Source: Balneolales bacterium
GTDB taxonomy: Bacteria > Bacteroidota > Rhodothermia > Balneolales > Natronogracilivirgulaceae
DNA: 7,028 nt
Reading direction: 5' to 3'
NCBI GenBank assembly: GCA_007131625.1
Contig: SLQC01000313.1
Span: forward strand, 1-7,028
How positions within the stretch are numbered: position 1 is the first letter of the stretch; every line of letters begins with the position of its first letter. Under the pieces are notes generated by a model. The model ran no database searches, had not been told where the DNA came from, and saw only the letters and a program-made list of their open reading frames with translations. Made by a program: the position numbers and the translations under genes. This document shows, one piece after another, positions 1 through 6,660 of this stretch.

Positions 1-109
1 GCATTTCAATTCGGTTGCTCTTTTAACTGTTTTCAATCTTTGAATATGTAGTATCAGATGGATCACTCATGATAAAATATTTTGTGACTGTGCGTCGAAG
101 TTTTTCCTT

Positions 110-138
110 TTGATTGTTTCACCTCCTTAACATATTTG
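110..138 (+). promoter_or_regulatory. Candidate Bacteroidota-type promoter for the surface protein gene
   Basis: TTG at 110-112, an 18-base spacer and CATATTTG at 131-138 resemble the Bacteroidota sigma-ABfr consensus (TTG, about 19 bases, TAnnTTTG), with one mismatch in the -7 box. Transcription would start near 144 and leave a 5' leader of about 175 bases. This is pattern matching only, and such AT-rich matches arise by chance. Confidence 0.3.
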
Positions 139-310
139 TTTTTGAAATATCAATGTAGAAGTAAGTTATACGCTTGAGAGACATAAGCATATGAAATGAA
201 TGTCAAATTCATGGACGTTCCATCGCCGTTTCTTCACAATGTTAAATACCAAAGCCAATGAACAAGACCACCGGCTTGGCAGAAGGTATACAAGTAGTAC
301 TAAAATTATT

Positions 311-316
311 GAGGTT
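311..316 (+). promoter_or_regulatory. Ribosome binding site that decides the start at 320
   Basis: GAGGTT lies just before ATG 320, with GAGG ending five bases upstream of the start codon. The ATG at 200 has no comparable site. Together with the signal peptide that starts exactly at 320, this supports 320 as the translation start. Confidence 0.6.
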
Positions 317-319
317 ACT

Positions 320-3300
320 ATGAAAAAAAAGATATTTCTGAGTTTTGTCCTGCTTCAATCATCATTTTATTTCTTTTCAAGCCCATCCTTTGCCCAATAT
401 TCTGGTGGTTCTGGTACTGTGGACGATCCCTACCAGATAACCAATGCCGAAGATCTGGATAATTTAAGGCATGAACCTGATGCACATTTCAGACTGACAT
501 CCAGTATCGATTTGGGAACCGCTCCCTGGAATGAGGAAAATGGATGGGGTCCGTTGGGAACCTCTTCCGAACCCTTTACAGGCAGTTTCGATGGTAATGG
601 CTATCAGATCCGGAATTTGACTATTAACCGGCCGGACGAAAGCAGGCTGGGACTATTTGGTACTGTAAACCAGGGTACACTCAAAAATATCCGACTCGTG
701 GATGTAATGGTGATCGGTGGCAGTTATTCGGCTGGACTGGCAGGTCAATTCAACAACAGCACTATGGATCACATATTTGTCAGCGGCGATATTGTATCGG
801 AAAGTCCATGGACTGGTGGTGTGACTGGTTCGGCCAGTGATGCGTCTATTCACAATGTTGTTGCAAATGTAACCGTTCAGAGTGATTCCCATGCCGGTGG
901 CCTGGCAGGATCTGTATTCCGTTCTCGAATCCGGCATTCCTACACGGAAGGAAGCATTGCAGGTGGAGAAAGAATCGGGGGCTTGATAGGTTCTTACAAT
1001 GGAAGTGGTGCTGCTGTTGCTGATTGTTACAGTCATGCGAGCGTAACGGGTAACAACCGTGTGGGTGGACTCATCGGATATATGCAGACCGGCTTCGTCT
1101 TCCGCACCTTCAGTACAGGTCCGGTGGCAGGTAGTGGAGAAAACATTGGTGGTATCATCGGTTTACAAGACAGCGGGTCCACAGGGTTTTCCCTTTGGGA
1201 CACCCATACATCGGGACGCCAGACCAGTGCCGGCGGCGAAGGGGTGACCGGCAGATCCACCGATCAAATGCAACTGAAAGAAACTTTCACTGCTTTTAAT
1301 TTCTCCATGTTATGGAATATACTTGAAGATGAACAGTATCCCGTGTTCCGGAATCTCACCCGGTATGAGCAGGAAATCCCGAAAGCACTTTCCGATCTAC
1401 AGGGCAACGGCACTCCGGATAGTCCTTATCTGATCTCCAATGAACATGAACTGAGTGCAATGCGCCTGGACCTTGAAGCAAACTACCGGCTCGACAATGA
1501 TATCGACCTCTCCGCATCCCTGGTGTGGAACGGCGGTACCGGTTGGTTGCCAATCGGAAGCTCCAGTGAGTCGTTTACCGGTACATTTGATGGGGCTGGG
1601 TTTAAAATCTTCAACCTGGCAATAAATCGTCCCAATTTAGCCGATTGTGGTCTATTTAGTCAAACACAGGATGCGATCCTATCCAATGTGCATCTTGAAA
1701 ATATTCAGATTCTGGGATCAGGAAATGTTGGAGGATTGCTTGGACGCGGTTACAACAATCTGATGAAAAATATATCCGGAAAAGGCCTGGTGGCGGCGAG
1801 ATCCTCGAGTGCCGGTGGTCTCTATGGCTCACTAAACCGTGGAAGCATGCATAACTCATGGTTTGAAGGTAGGGTTTATGGACTTTCAAATGCAGGAGGC
1901 CTGATCGGGGGACATTATGGCACTGATCTTCGGCGTGTACATTCCACCGGAAGTGTGCAATGGAACGGACTTGATCCGCAATATAACGGTAACCGGTTTG
2001 GTGGACTGATGGGACATCTCAATTCCGCTAATATAAGCGATGCTTATAGCCACTCCAGGGTCAGTGGCAAAAATGAAGTCGGGGGACTGATTGGTTATAT
2101 GCAATCTGGTCGTGTCGAACGCGCATTCAGTACCGGCATGGTATCGGCAGATCAAGAACTGGCTGGCGGTCTGATTGGTCATCGGTCATATGGACAAGTC
2201 GTGTTTTGTTATTGGGATGCTCAATCTTCAGGCCAATCTGCCAGCGAGGGGGGGCCGGGGGTGACCGGGAAAACTACTCTGGAATTACAAAGCCGGGAGA
2301 CCTACGGCATGTTCAACTTTTTCACCCAATGGATGATTAATGATGGATTAGAATATCCCGTATTTCAGGATATCAGTCATCTTTCATTGCCTGAAGAAGT
2401 CAGCCTTTCTGACTTGCCAGGGCAAGGCACGCCTGAAGAACCCTATCTGATTGGGACGGCCGATGCGTTGAACGCCATGCACCTCGATCTGGAAGCAAGT
2501 TATCGTTTGACAGCTGATATCGATCTGTCCTCCACACTCATCTGGAATTATGGCCATGGATGGCTGCCCGTAGGAGGATTCAACAACGATTTTGATGGAA
2601 CTTTCGACGGTGCAGGGCATGTCATCCGAAACCTCACCATCAACCGGCCGGAGTATTCAGGGACAGGGTTGTTCGGTTATACACGCACTGATGTCGAAAT
2701 CCGTGACCTGAAACTGGAAGAAGTGCATATCCAGGGTGGTTCCCGGACAGGGGCACTGGCCGGAAATGTTTATGACAATATCATTGAAAACATCTCTGTG
2801 ACCGGTATTATTACCGGTACAGGCAGCACTGGCGGAGTTGTTGGAAGTATCAACCGGGGGAAAATGCATAACACTCATGCAGTAGTTGATGTATATGGCC
2901 TGTATTCGGTAGGCGGTCTTATTGGCGCACATTTTGGAACCGATATCCGGCAAACCTACACGATGGGTAACCTCTACTGGAGTGGGGAAGATTCAGGTTC
3001 AAGCATGGGCTCACGATTCGGCGGTTTGTTTGGCCATTTCAACAGTGCAACGATCTGGAACAGTTATAGTAAAGTCAACATCCATGCACAAGATCAGCTT
3101 GGCGGGCTGATCGGTTATATGCAAACCGGCACGATCTGGTACACCTATAGTACCGGTTCAGTCAACGGAAATGATGAGCGTCTGGGCGGACTCATTGGTT
3201 ATCGTTCATACGGGGATGTCCGTGAATCCTACTGGGACATTGAGGCATCAGGTCAGTCTGAAAGTGACGGTGGTTATGGACGAACTACCGAAGAGATGAC

Positions 3301-3922
3301 ATATCCCCGCGCCGAGGACACGTTTGGTGCATGGAATTTTCTCGATATCTGGAAAGAGGACAACAGCGAAATTCATGGAGGGTATCCCTATCTTCAGGTA
3401 TATGCGCCGATATATTTTACAATAAATGCTACCGTGGGATCGGGCGGTGGTACGGCTGAAGGCAGCGGTGAATATGGTTACGGGGCACTGGTCACGCTGA
3501 AAGCCACCGCTTCTGAGGGATATGAATTTGTAAACTGGACCGAAGGAAGTGAAATTGTTTCCAAAAGTTATTCCTATACCTTCATTGCCAGCAACGATCA
3601 CAATCTGGTTGCCAACTTTCAAATATTGCTGGATGCCGAAATGGAAGAGCAATTACCGATTTATGTCAATCTGAATCAGAACTATCCGAATCCATTCAAT
3701 CCCGTCACAACTATCACATATTCACTACCCGAGGCAGCCGAAGTGCGTCTGGAAGTCTACAATCTAATGGGGCAGCGCGTTGCAGTACTGGTAAGTGGAA
3801 TGCAACAAGCGGGGGTCCATTCGTCGGTATTTGATGCCGGTCATTTTGCCAGCGGGGTTTATCTGTATCATTTACAGGCCGGCGGAATTGTCAAAACCCG
3901 AAAAATGACGCTGGTCAAATAG
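320..3922 (+). CDS. Secreted GLUG-repeat surface protein with T9SS C-terminal sorting domain
   Basis: This 1200-residue protein is probably exported and attached to, or released from, the cell surface. Residues 1-25 form a signal peptide: a Lys-rich start, a hydrophobic core, and cleavage after Ser-Phe-Ala25. Three homologous units follow at 30-343, 362-682 and 701-1025, joined by 18-residue linkers that each carry LSDL. Each opens with G-x-G-T...PY, has an FDG(N/A)G..I.NL.INRP motif, then seven GLUG-type rungs (GGLIG-like) and a YWD..SGQ-like closing segment. Residues 1031-1101 resemble the bacterial repeat domain related to InlB B-repeats, with F.NW near 1070-1073. Residues 1116-1200 are a T9SS type A sorting domain, with NYPNPFNP at 1121-1128 and a GVYLYHL strand near the end. 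The rungs predict a beta-solenoid. Adhesion or matrix binding is an inference, since no catalytic motif is visible. The start at 320 is chosen over 200 because of the signal peptide and ribosome binding site. The specific role is unknown. Confidence 0.94.
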   Translation: MKKKIFLSFVLLQSSFYFFSSPSFAQYSGGSGTVDDPYQITNAEDLDNLRHEPDAHFRLTSSIDLGTAPWNEENGWGPLGTSSEPFTGSFDGNGYQIRNLTINRPDESRLGLFGTVNQGTLKNIRLVDVMVIGGSYSAGLAGQFNNSTMDHIFVSGDIVSESPWTGGVTGSASDASIHNVVANVTVQSDSHAGGLAGSVFRSRIRHSYTEGSIAGGERIGGLIGSYNGSGAAVADCYSHASVTGNNRVGGLIGYMQTGFVFRTFSTGPVAGSGENIGGIIGLQDSGSTGFSLWDTHTSGRQTSAGGEGVTGRSTDQMQLKETFTAFNFSMLWNILEDEQYPVFRNLTRYEQEIPKALSDLQGNGTPDSPYLISNEHELSAMRLDLEANYRLDNDIDLSASLVWNGGTGWLPIGSSSESFTGTFDGAGFKIFNLAINRPNLADCGLFSQTQDAILSNVHLENIQILGSGNVGGLLGRGYNNLMKNISGKGLVAARSSSAGGLYGSLNRGSMHNSWFEGRVYGLSNAGGLIGGHYGTDLRRVHSTGSVQWNGLDPQYNGNRFGGLMGHLNSANISDAYSHSRVSGKNEVGGLIGYMQSGRVERAFSTGMVSADQELAGGLIGHRSYGQVVFCYWDAQSSGQSASEGGPGVTGKTTLELQSRETYGMFNFFTQWMINDGLEYPVFQDISHLSLPEEVSLSDLPGQGTPEEPYLIGTADALNAMHLDLEASYRLTADIDLSSTLIWNYGHGWLPVGGFNNDFDGTFDGAGHVIRNLTINRPEYSGTGLFGYTRTDVEIRDLKLEEVHIQGGSRTGALAGNVYDNIIENISVTGIITGTGSTGGVVGSINRGKMHNTHAVVDVYGLYSVGGLIGAHFGTDIRQTYTMGNLYWSGEDSGSSMGSRFGGLFGHFNSATIWNSYSKVNIHAQDQLGGLIGYMQTGTIWYTYSTGSVNGNDERLGGLIGYRSYGDVRESYWDIEASGQSESDGGYGRTTEEMTYPRAEDTFGAWNFLDIWKEDNSEIHGGYPYLQVYAPIYFTINATVGSGGGTAEGSGEYGYGALVTLKATASEGYEFVNWTEGSEIVSKSYSYTFIASNDHNLVANFQILLDAEMEEQLPIYVNLNQNYPNPFNPVTTITYSLPEAAEVRLEVYNLMGQRVAVLVSGMQQAGVHSSVFDAGHFASGVYLYHLQAGGIVKTRKMTLVK
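407..1348 (+). repeat. GLUG unit 1 of 3 (protein-level tandem repeat)
   Basis: Residues 30-343. The seven rung glycines fall at residues 114, 142, 170, 197, 224, 253 and 281, a spacing of 27-29 throughout. Unlike the other two units, it lacks the insertion of about 7 residues between rungs 4 and 5, and its closing segment is more divergent (SLWDTHTSGR in place of YWD..SGQS). It is the most distant of the three copies. Confidence 0.85.
1403..2365 (+). repeat. GLUG unit 2 of 3 (protein-level tandem repeat)
   Basis: Residues 362-682. Rung end positions are 447 (Ser in place of Gly), 475, 503, 530, 565, 592 and 620. The step between rungs 4 and 5 is 35 residues, from an insertion that unit 3 shares. 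Shared wording such as LDLEA.YRL, GTD(L/I)R and GLIG.RSYG makes units 2 and 3 the closest pair, so they probably arose by the later duplication. Confidence 0.85.
2420..3394 (+). repeat. GLUG unit 3 of 3 (protein-level tandem repeat)
   Basis: Residues 701-1025. Rung end positions are 786, 815, 842, 869, 905, 932 and 960, with a 36-residue step between rungs 4 and 5 as in unit 2. It ends in a GGYPYLQVY motif, typical of the last strand of GLUG proteins, and runs straight into the bacterial-repeat domain. Confidence 0.85.
3665..3919 (+). other. T9SS type A C-terminal sorting domain (coding segment)
   Basis: Residues 1116-1200 carry the NYPNPFNP box, a TITYSLPE strand, a VYN..GQRV.VLV segment and the final GVYLYHL...K.R.M.LVK strand. 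In known T9SS cargo this domain is recognised by the outer-membrane translocon and removed when the protein is anchored or released. Its presence implies that the host genome encodes the Por/Spr secretion machinery, none of which lies in this window. Confidence 0.9.
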
Positions 3923-3931
3923 TGTCAAATG

Positions 3932-3965
3932 GCAGTATGAACAAAAACAAACTTTTTATACCTGC
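3932..3965 (+). terminator. Weak candidate terminator hairpin after the surface protein gene
   Basis: GCAG+TAT (3932-3938) can pair with ATA+CTGC (3958-3965, one C bulged), and an inner AAAAA (3943-3947) pairs with TTTTT (3953-3957) around a CAAAC loop. It starts 10 bases after the stop codon. The T-run lies inside the stem rather than after it, so this is not a standard intrinsic terminator. Confidence 0.2.
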
Positions 3966-4186
3966 TTCAGGAAAATTATGAGCTGCCGGAATACCGGTAT
4001 AACAGCCTTGGTTAAATTGTTCTGCAGTACGGAATGATCCGTTTTGCAATATGGAAAATATCGGATGATGAACTGGGTACCACTGGATGAACCCGGCAAT
4101 TACAAGTCAGTCGATGATGTCGATTTTTTTTATCTTGGGGTTTACTTACTACCAGAAATCTCATTAGCAACCAGACCCATTTTACT

Positions 4187-4675
4187 ATGCCCTCTTTCGA
4201 TATTGTAAACGAGTTAAATGCTCAGGAAGTTGATAATGCCGTAAATAATACCCTTAAAGAGATCAGTACACGATACGATTTCAGGGGACTGCATACCGAA
4301 GTTAATTTTTCGAAGAAAACCAACCGTATTGATCTTCTTGCCGCCGAAAACATGAAGATGAAAGCTGTTAAGGAGATGCTTTCAAGGAATTTTATCAAAA
4401 GAGGACTGGATCCGAAAGTTCTGGAGTTTGGTGAGGAAGAAGGGACCAGCTTAGGAATGGTGAAGCAGGGGGCTGTTATTAGAGAGGGAATCGATCGGGA
4501 GACGGCTAAGAAAATTGTCAAAGAGATCAAGAGCACGAAATTGAAGGTGCAGCCTGCGATTATGGACGATCAGGTTCGGGTGACCGGGAAAAAGATTGAT
4601 GACCTTCAGGAAATAATCCAACTACTGAAGGATAACAAGTTTAGCGTACCGCTTCAGTTCATCAATATGAAGTAA
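4187..4675 (+). CDS. yajQ: YajQ family nucleotide-binding protein (UPF0234)
   Basis: A complete 162-residue cytoplasmic protein of normal length for the family. Family signatures run from end to end: MPSFDIV at the start, EVDNAVN at 14-20, RYDFRG at 29-34, QGAVIREGI at 94-102, the KSTKLKVQ...DDQVRVTGKK.DDLQ block at 116-141 and PLQF at 155-158. Known members have two ferredoxin-like domains and bind nucleotides or RNA, and a Xanthomonas homologue is reported as a cyclic-di-GMP effector. Whether this copy binds cyclic-di-GMP cannot be read from the sequence. The start is fixed by the family N-terminus. No Shine-Dalgarno sequence is visible upstream, which is common in Bacteroidota. A gap of 264 bases separates it from the preceding gene, so it probably has its own promoter. 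It converges on the lyase gene. Confidence 0.96.
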   Translation: MPSFDIVNELNAQEVDNAVNNTLKEISTRYDFRGLHTEVNFSKKTNRIDLLAAENMKMKAVKEMLSRNFIKRGLDPKVLEFGEEEGTSLGMVKQGAVIREGIDRETAKKIVKEIKSTKLKVQPAIMDDQVRVTGKKIDDLQEIIQLLKDNKFSVPLQFINMK

Positions 4676-4757
4676 GCGGGTCGACATCCGATCAGTTGGG
4701 AGTCTGAACAGGTGAGCAAGTGAGCCGAAAAACGGGATTCATCCGGTATTTGGTCCA

Positions 4758-4802
4758 CTTAAACGGTTATTCAGCCACCAATTTGACTGAATAACCGTTA
4801 AG
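4758..4802. terminator. Inverted repeat between convergent genes, likely bidirectional terminator
   Basis: AACGGTTATTCAG (4762-4774) and CTGAATAACCGTT (4787-4799) form a perfect 13-bp stem with a 12-base loop. Pairing of CTTA with TAAG extends the base if one A is bulged out. It lies 83 bases after the yajQ stop codon and about 25 bases after the lyase stop codon, where either transcript could use it. Neither strand has a strong T-run after the stem, so the termination role is inferred from symmetry and position. Confidence 0.55.
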
Positions 4803-4825
4803 TATGCAAATTGTTAATGAACAAC

Positions 4826-6289
4826 CTACAACGAATCGCCAAAATCAGTCGTGAATTTGGCTGTGAGCTTTTGAGGCCAATCACTTACCGGTTCAAGTCG
4901 TCCTGTGAAGAACCTGAGCACAGTTGGCTCATCCACAAATTTCAGTCCCCCTACCAGTTCACGATTAGCATACAGCCACTTGATTCTGTCGATCAGGAAC
5001 ATGGTTTGAGAGAGCGTGAAAACTCTTCTTGGGAAAGCCAGCCTCAGCAGCTCCATGTCAGCCAGGATATCCTTCCCATTCTCATCCCTTTCGCTTGAAA
5101 TGGTTCCCCTTTCCATACCCCGGCATCCCGAAACGATGTAGAGAGCTGCTGTAAGAGCACCAGCTGGATATTCTTCTTGTGGAACATGAGGAAGAAAACC
5201 CATGGCATCAAGATGACAGCCAAGTGCACCGGCGGGAGTCACAACAGGAATACCGGCCTTGTCAAGCTTATCCACGGCATACTTGATAAAGGACGGTGAC
5301 TGGTTAATCACAGTCTCATCGGTTGTTTCATAAAGGCCCACTGCCATTGCCTCTATCTCCCTTACCGACATTCCACCATAGGTAAGAAAACCCTCGTAAA
5401 GTGGGATAAGATCACGCAGTTTTAAATAAATTTCCTTGTCATTGGTACAAATGCCTCCTCCCCTGGTAGAAGTTACTTTACGGCTGGAAAAGTAAACCAG
5501 GTCGGCAATTTCGCACATTTCAAGAAGGATATCCTTGATTTCATGGTTTTTAAATTCTTCTTCCCTCTGTTTGATGAACAAGGCATTTTCCCCGATCAGG
5601 GAAGCATCGAGCACCACCATGATATTATGACGGTCGGCAATTTGCCTTACCTCACGCATGTTGGCAAGAGAGAAGGGCTGTCCTCCTATCAAATTTGTAG
5701 ATGCCTCCAGCCGGACAAATGGAATCTGGCTGGCTCCATATTGAGCAATAAGGCTATTCAGCTTGTTAACATCAATATTCCCCTTGAAGGGGTGATTGCT
5801 TTTTATTTTTATACCTTCATCACCGTAAATCTCAAGAACTTTACCCCCATTTAGCTCCATATGAGCCTTGGTTGTGGTAAAATGGTAATTCGTGGGGATG
5901 ATATCACCTTCCTTGATATACACTTTTGAAATGATATTCTCAGCCGCCCGGCCTTGATGTACCGGAAGAATATAATGCTTGCCAAAAACCTCTCTGAGTG
6001 CTGTTTCCATGCGATAATAACTCTGAGATCCGGAATAGGCATCATCGGCCCGCAGCATGGACGATACCTGGTTGTCGCTCATGGCATTAGTCCCCGAGTC
6101 GGTCAGCATGTCCAGGAAAATATCATCGGTGTTAAGAAGAAAGCTGTTGTAACCACCCTTTTTTATGGCTTCCAGTCGTTCTGCTATTGGTTTGAGATAA
6201 AGTTTCTGTACCATGCGAACCTTGTGGAGCTCCACCGGTATCTGCTCCCCATTGCTGAATCTGATTCCGCTATTACTGTTGTTTTGCAT
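4826..6289 (-). CDS. PLP-dependent beta-eliminating lyase, tyrosine phenol-lyase/tryptophanase family
   Basis: A 487-residue cytoplasmic fold-type I PLP enzyme. The family splits an aromatic amino acid into the ring compound, pyruvate and ammonia. I compared it from memory with Citrobacter freundii tyrosine phenol-lyase (TPL); the offset stays at 14 residues as far as the PLP lysine. Conserved are F50 (TPL F36), catalytic Y85 (Y71), the phosphate-binding QGR at 112-114, F137/T138 (F123/T124), N199 (N185), D228 (D214), PLP lysine K271 (K257), M392/R394 in MERG (M379/R381), carboxylate-binding R416 (R404) and F460/F461 (F448/F449). T138, R394 and F460 match TPL, whereas E. coli tryptophanase has Asp, a non-Arg residue and His463 there. 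Oddities are L231 for R217, R270 for K256, V272 for D258, D83 for the cation ligand E69, F301 for M288, and a 19-residue C-terminal tail. The start at 6289 is chosen because the family N-terminus begins about 16 residues later; the frame stays open to 6514. Exact substrate is uncertain. An automatic pipeline would probably call it tryptophanase. Confidence 0.9.
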   Translation of the reverse strand: MQNNSNSGIRFSNGEQIPVELHKVRMVQKLYLKPIAERLEAIKKGGYNSFLLNTDDIFLDMLTDSGTNAMSDNQVSSMLRADDAYSGSQSYYRMETALREVFGKHYILPVHQGRAAENIISKVYIKEGDIIPTNYHFTTTKAHMELNGGKVLEIYGDEGIKIKSNHPFKGNIDVNKLNSLIAQYGASQIPFVRLEASTNLIGGQPFSLANMREVRQIADRHNIMVVLDASLIGENALFIKQREEEFKNHEIKDILLEMCEIADLVYFSSRKVTSTRGGGICTNDKEIYLKLRDLIPLYEGFLTYGGMSVREIEAMAVGLYETTDETVINQSPSFIKYAVDKLDKAGIPVVTPAGALGCHLDAMGFLPHVPQEEYPAGALTAALYIVSGCRGMERGTISSERDENGKDILADMELLRLAFPRRVFTLSQTMFLIDRIKWLYANRELVGGLKFVDEPTVLRFFTGRLEPVSDWPQKLTAKFTTDFGDSL

Positions 6290-6516
6290 CTGTTTGTTTA
6301 TTTTAAGGTCAATAGGAGCATCCATGGGTGTAACTATACGCCTACATACCATTATTTCGGCCATGGATGTATCTATAATCATACAGAACACCCATGGCGT
6401 AAACCTTACTCTAAAGTCAAGGCTATGACATTGGTGTTTCTGTGGCCACATGGAGTAACCACGCCTGTGATTACGCTCTGATTTGCAATAACCTGGTATG
6501 GGTGGCTTCTGCAAAT
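6290..6516 (-). promoter_or_regulatory. Structured 5' leader of the lyase gene (candidate cis-acting RNA)
   Basis: Read as minus-strand RNA, this stretch has a string of hairpins. H1 is ATTTGCA/TGCAAAT (6516-6510 with 6487-6481). H2 is 7 bp with one wobble (6474-6468 with 6461-6455). A 10-base palindrome TGTGGCCACA sits at 6441-6450. H4 is CCTT-ACT with AGT-AAGG and one bulged G (6422-6415 with 6410-6404). Segment A (6398-6388) pairs with B (6370-6360) as 11 bp including one G-U, or with C (6331-6322) as 10 perfect bp. I recognise no known riboswitch family. The function is inferred. The frame of the lyase is also open through this region, so an N-terminal extension is the alternative explanation. 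Confidence 0.3.
6322..6384 (-). repeat. Imperfect 24-bp direct repeat in the lyase leader
   Basis: The segments at 6384-6361 and 6345-6322 match at 19 of 24 positions, and their starts are 39 bases apart. Both end in TACA(T/C)CCATGG. The second copy ends 32 bases before the lyase start codon. Possible roles are a pair of operator sites, or the two alternative partners of the upstream segment at 6398-6388. Confidence 0.4.
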
Positions 6517-6565
6517 AATTTCGTTACATAATGATATTACAATCCCCTTAAATGCTCAAATAATT

Positions 6566-6595
6566 CAAAAGCTAAAATAATTCAGATCACATCAA
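6566..6595 (-). promoter_or_regulatory. Candidate Bacteroidota-type promoter P2 for the lyase gene
   Basis: On the minus strand, TTG (6595-6593), a 19-base spacer and TAGCTTTTG (6574-6566) resemble TTG-N19-TAnnTTTG, with one extra T in the -7 box. A transcript would start near 6560 and carry the whole structured leader. The surroundings are AT-rich, so chance matches are possible. Confidence 0.3.
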
Positions 6596-6660
6596 GAATG
6601 GAATGTGAATACCAGGAAATGTGAATTCGGCATATCAGGCTGATTATACAACTAACGGGA

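Larger units (their letters stand above)
1..319. other. Non-coding region upstream of the GLUG-repeat surface protein
   Basis: I find no credible gene here on either strand. An open frame in phase with the downstream protein reaches back to an ATG at 200, but the 40 residues it would add are charged and hydrophilic and would bury the signal peptide, so this stretch is treated as 5' leader. It holds a Bacteroidota-like promoter candidate (110-138), a small AT-rich hairpin (196-201 with 207-212) and the ribosome binding site at 311-314. The end of any gene further left is outside the window. Confidence 0.7.

Noticed and set aside
200..319. Longer start of the surface protein at ATG 200
   Set aside because: It would place 40 hydrophilic residues before a clear signal peptide that begins with Met-Lys-Lys-Lys at 320, and ATG 320 has its own GAGG site.
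3248..3652. 134-codon minus-strand open frame inside the surface protein gene
   Set aside because: It is antisense to the recognised GLUG and bacterial-repeat domains and shows no family motif.
3982..4006. GCTG...CAGC with an internal ATACCGGTAT palindrome (3991-4000) as a terminator or operator
   Set aside because: The stems are only four bases long, no T-run follows, and nothing nearby repeats it.
4112..4125. Repeated GTCGAT motif before yajQ
   Set aside because: Two six-base copies eight bases apart are easily due to chance, and no promoter pattern lines up with them.
4068..4208. 46-codon open frame on the plus strand overlapping the yajQ start
   Set aside because: It has no ribosome binding site and no recognisable motif, and it runs into yajQ in another frame. 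It is most likely chance, although a decayed gene cannot be excluded.
4826..6289. Straight call of tryptophanase (tnaA)
   Set aside because: The positions that distinguish the two enzymes match tyrosine phenol-lyase: Thr after the PLP-stacking Phe, MERG, and LRFFT in place of LRHFT. The family-level name is safer.
5954..6481. 175-codon plus-strand open frame across the lyase start region
   Set aside because: It lies opposite a lyase frame with conserved active-site residues, and its own translation shows no domain or coherent composition. It is a shadow frame.
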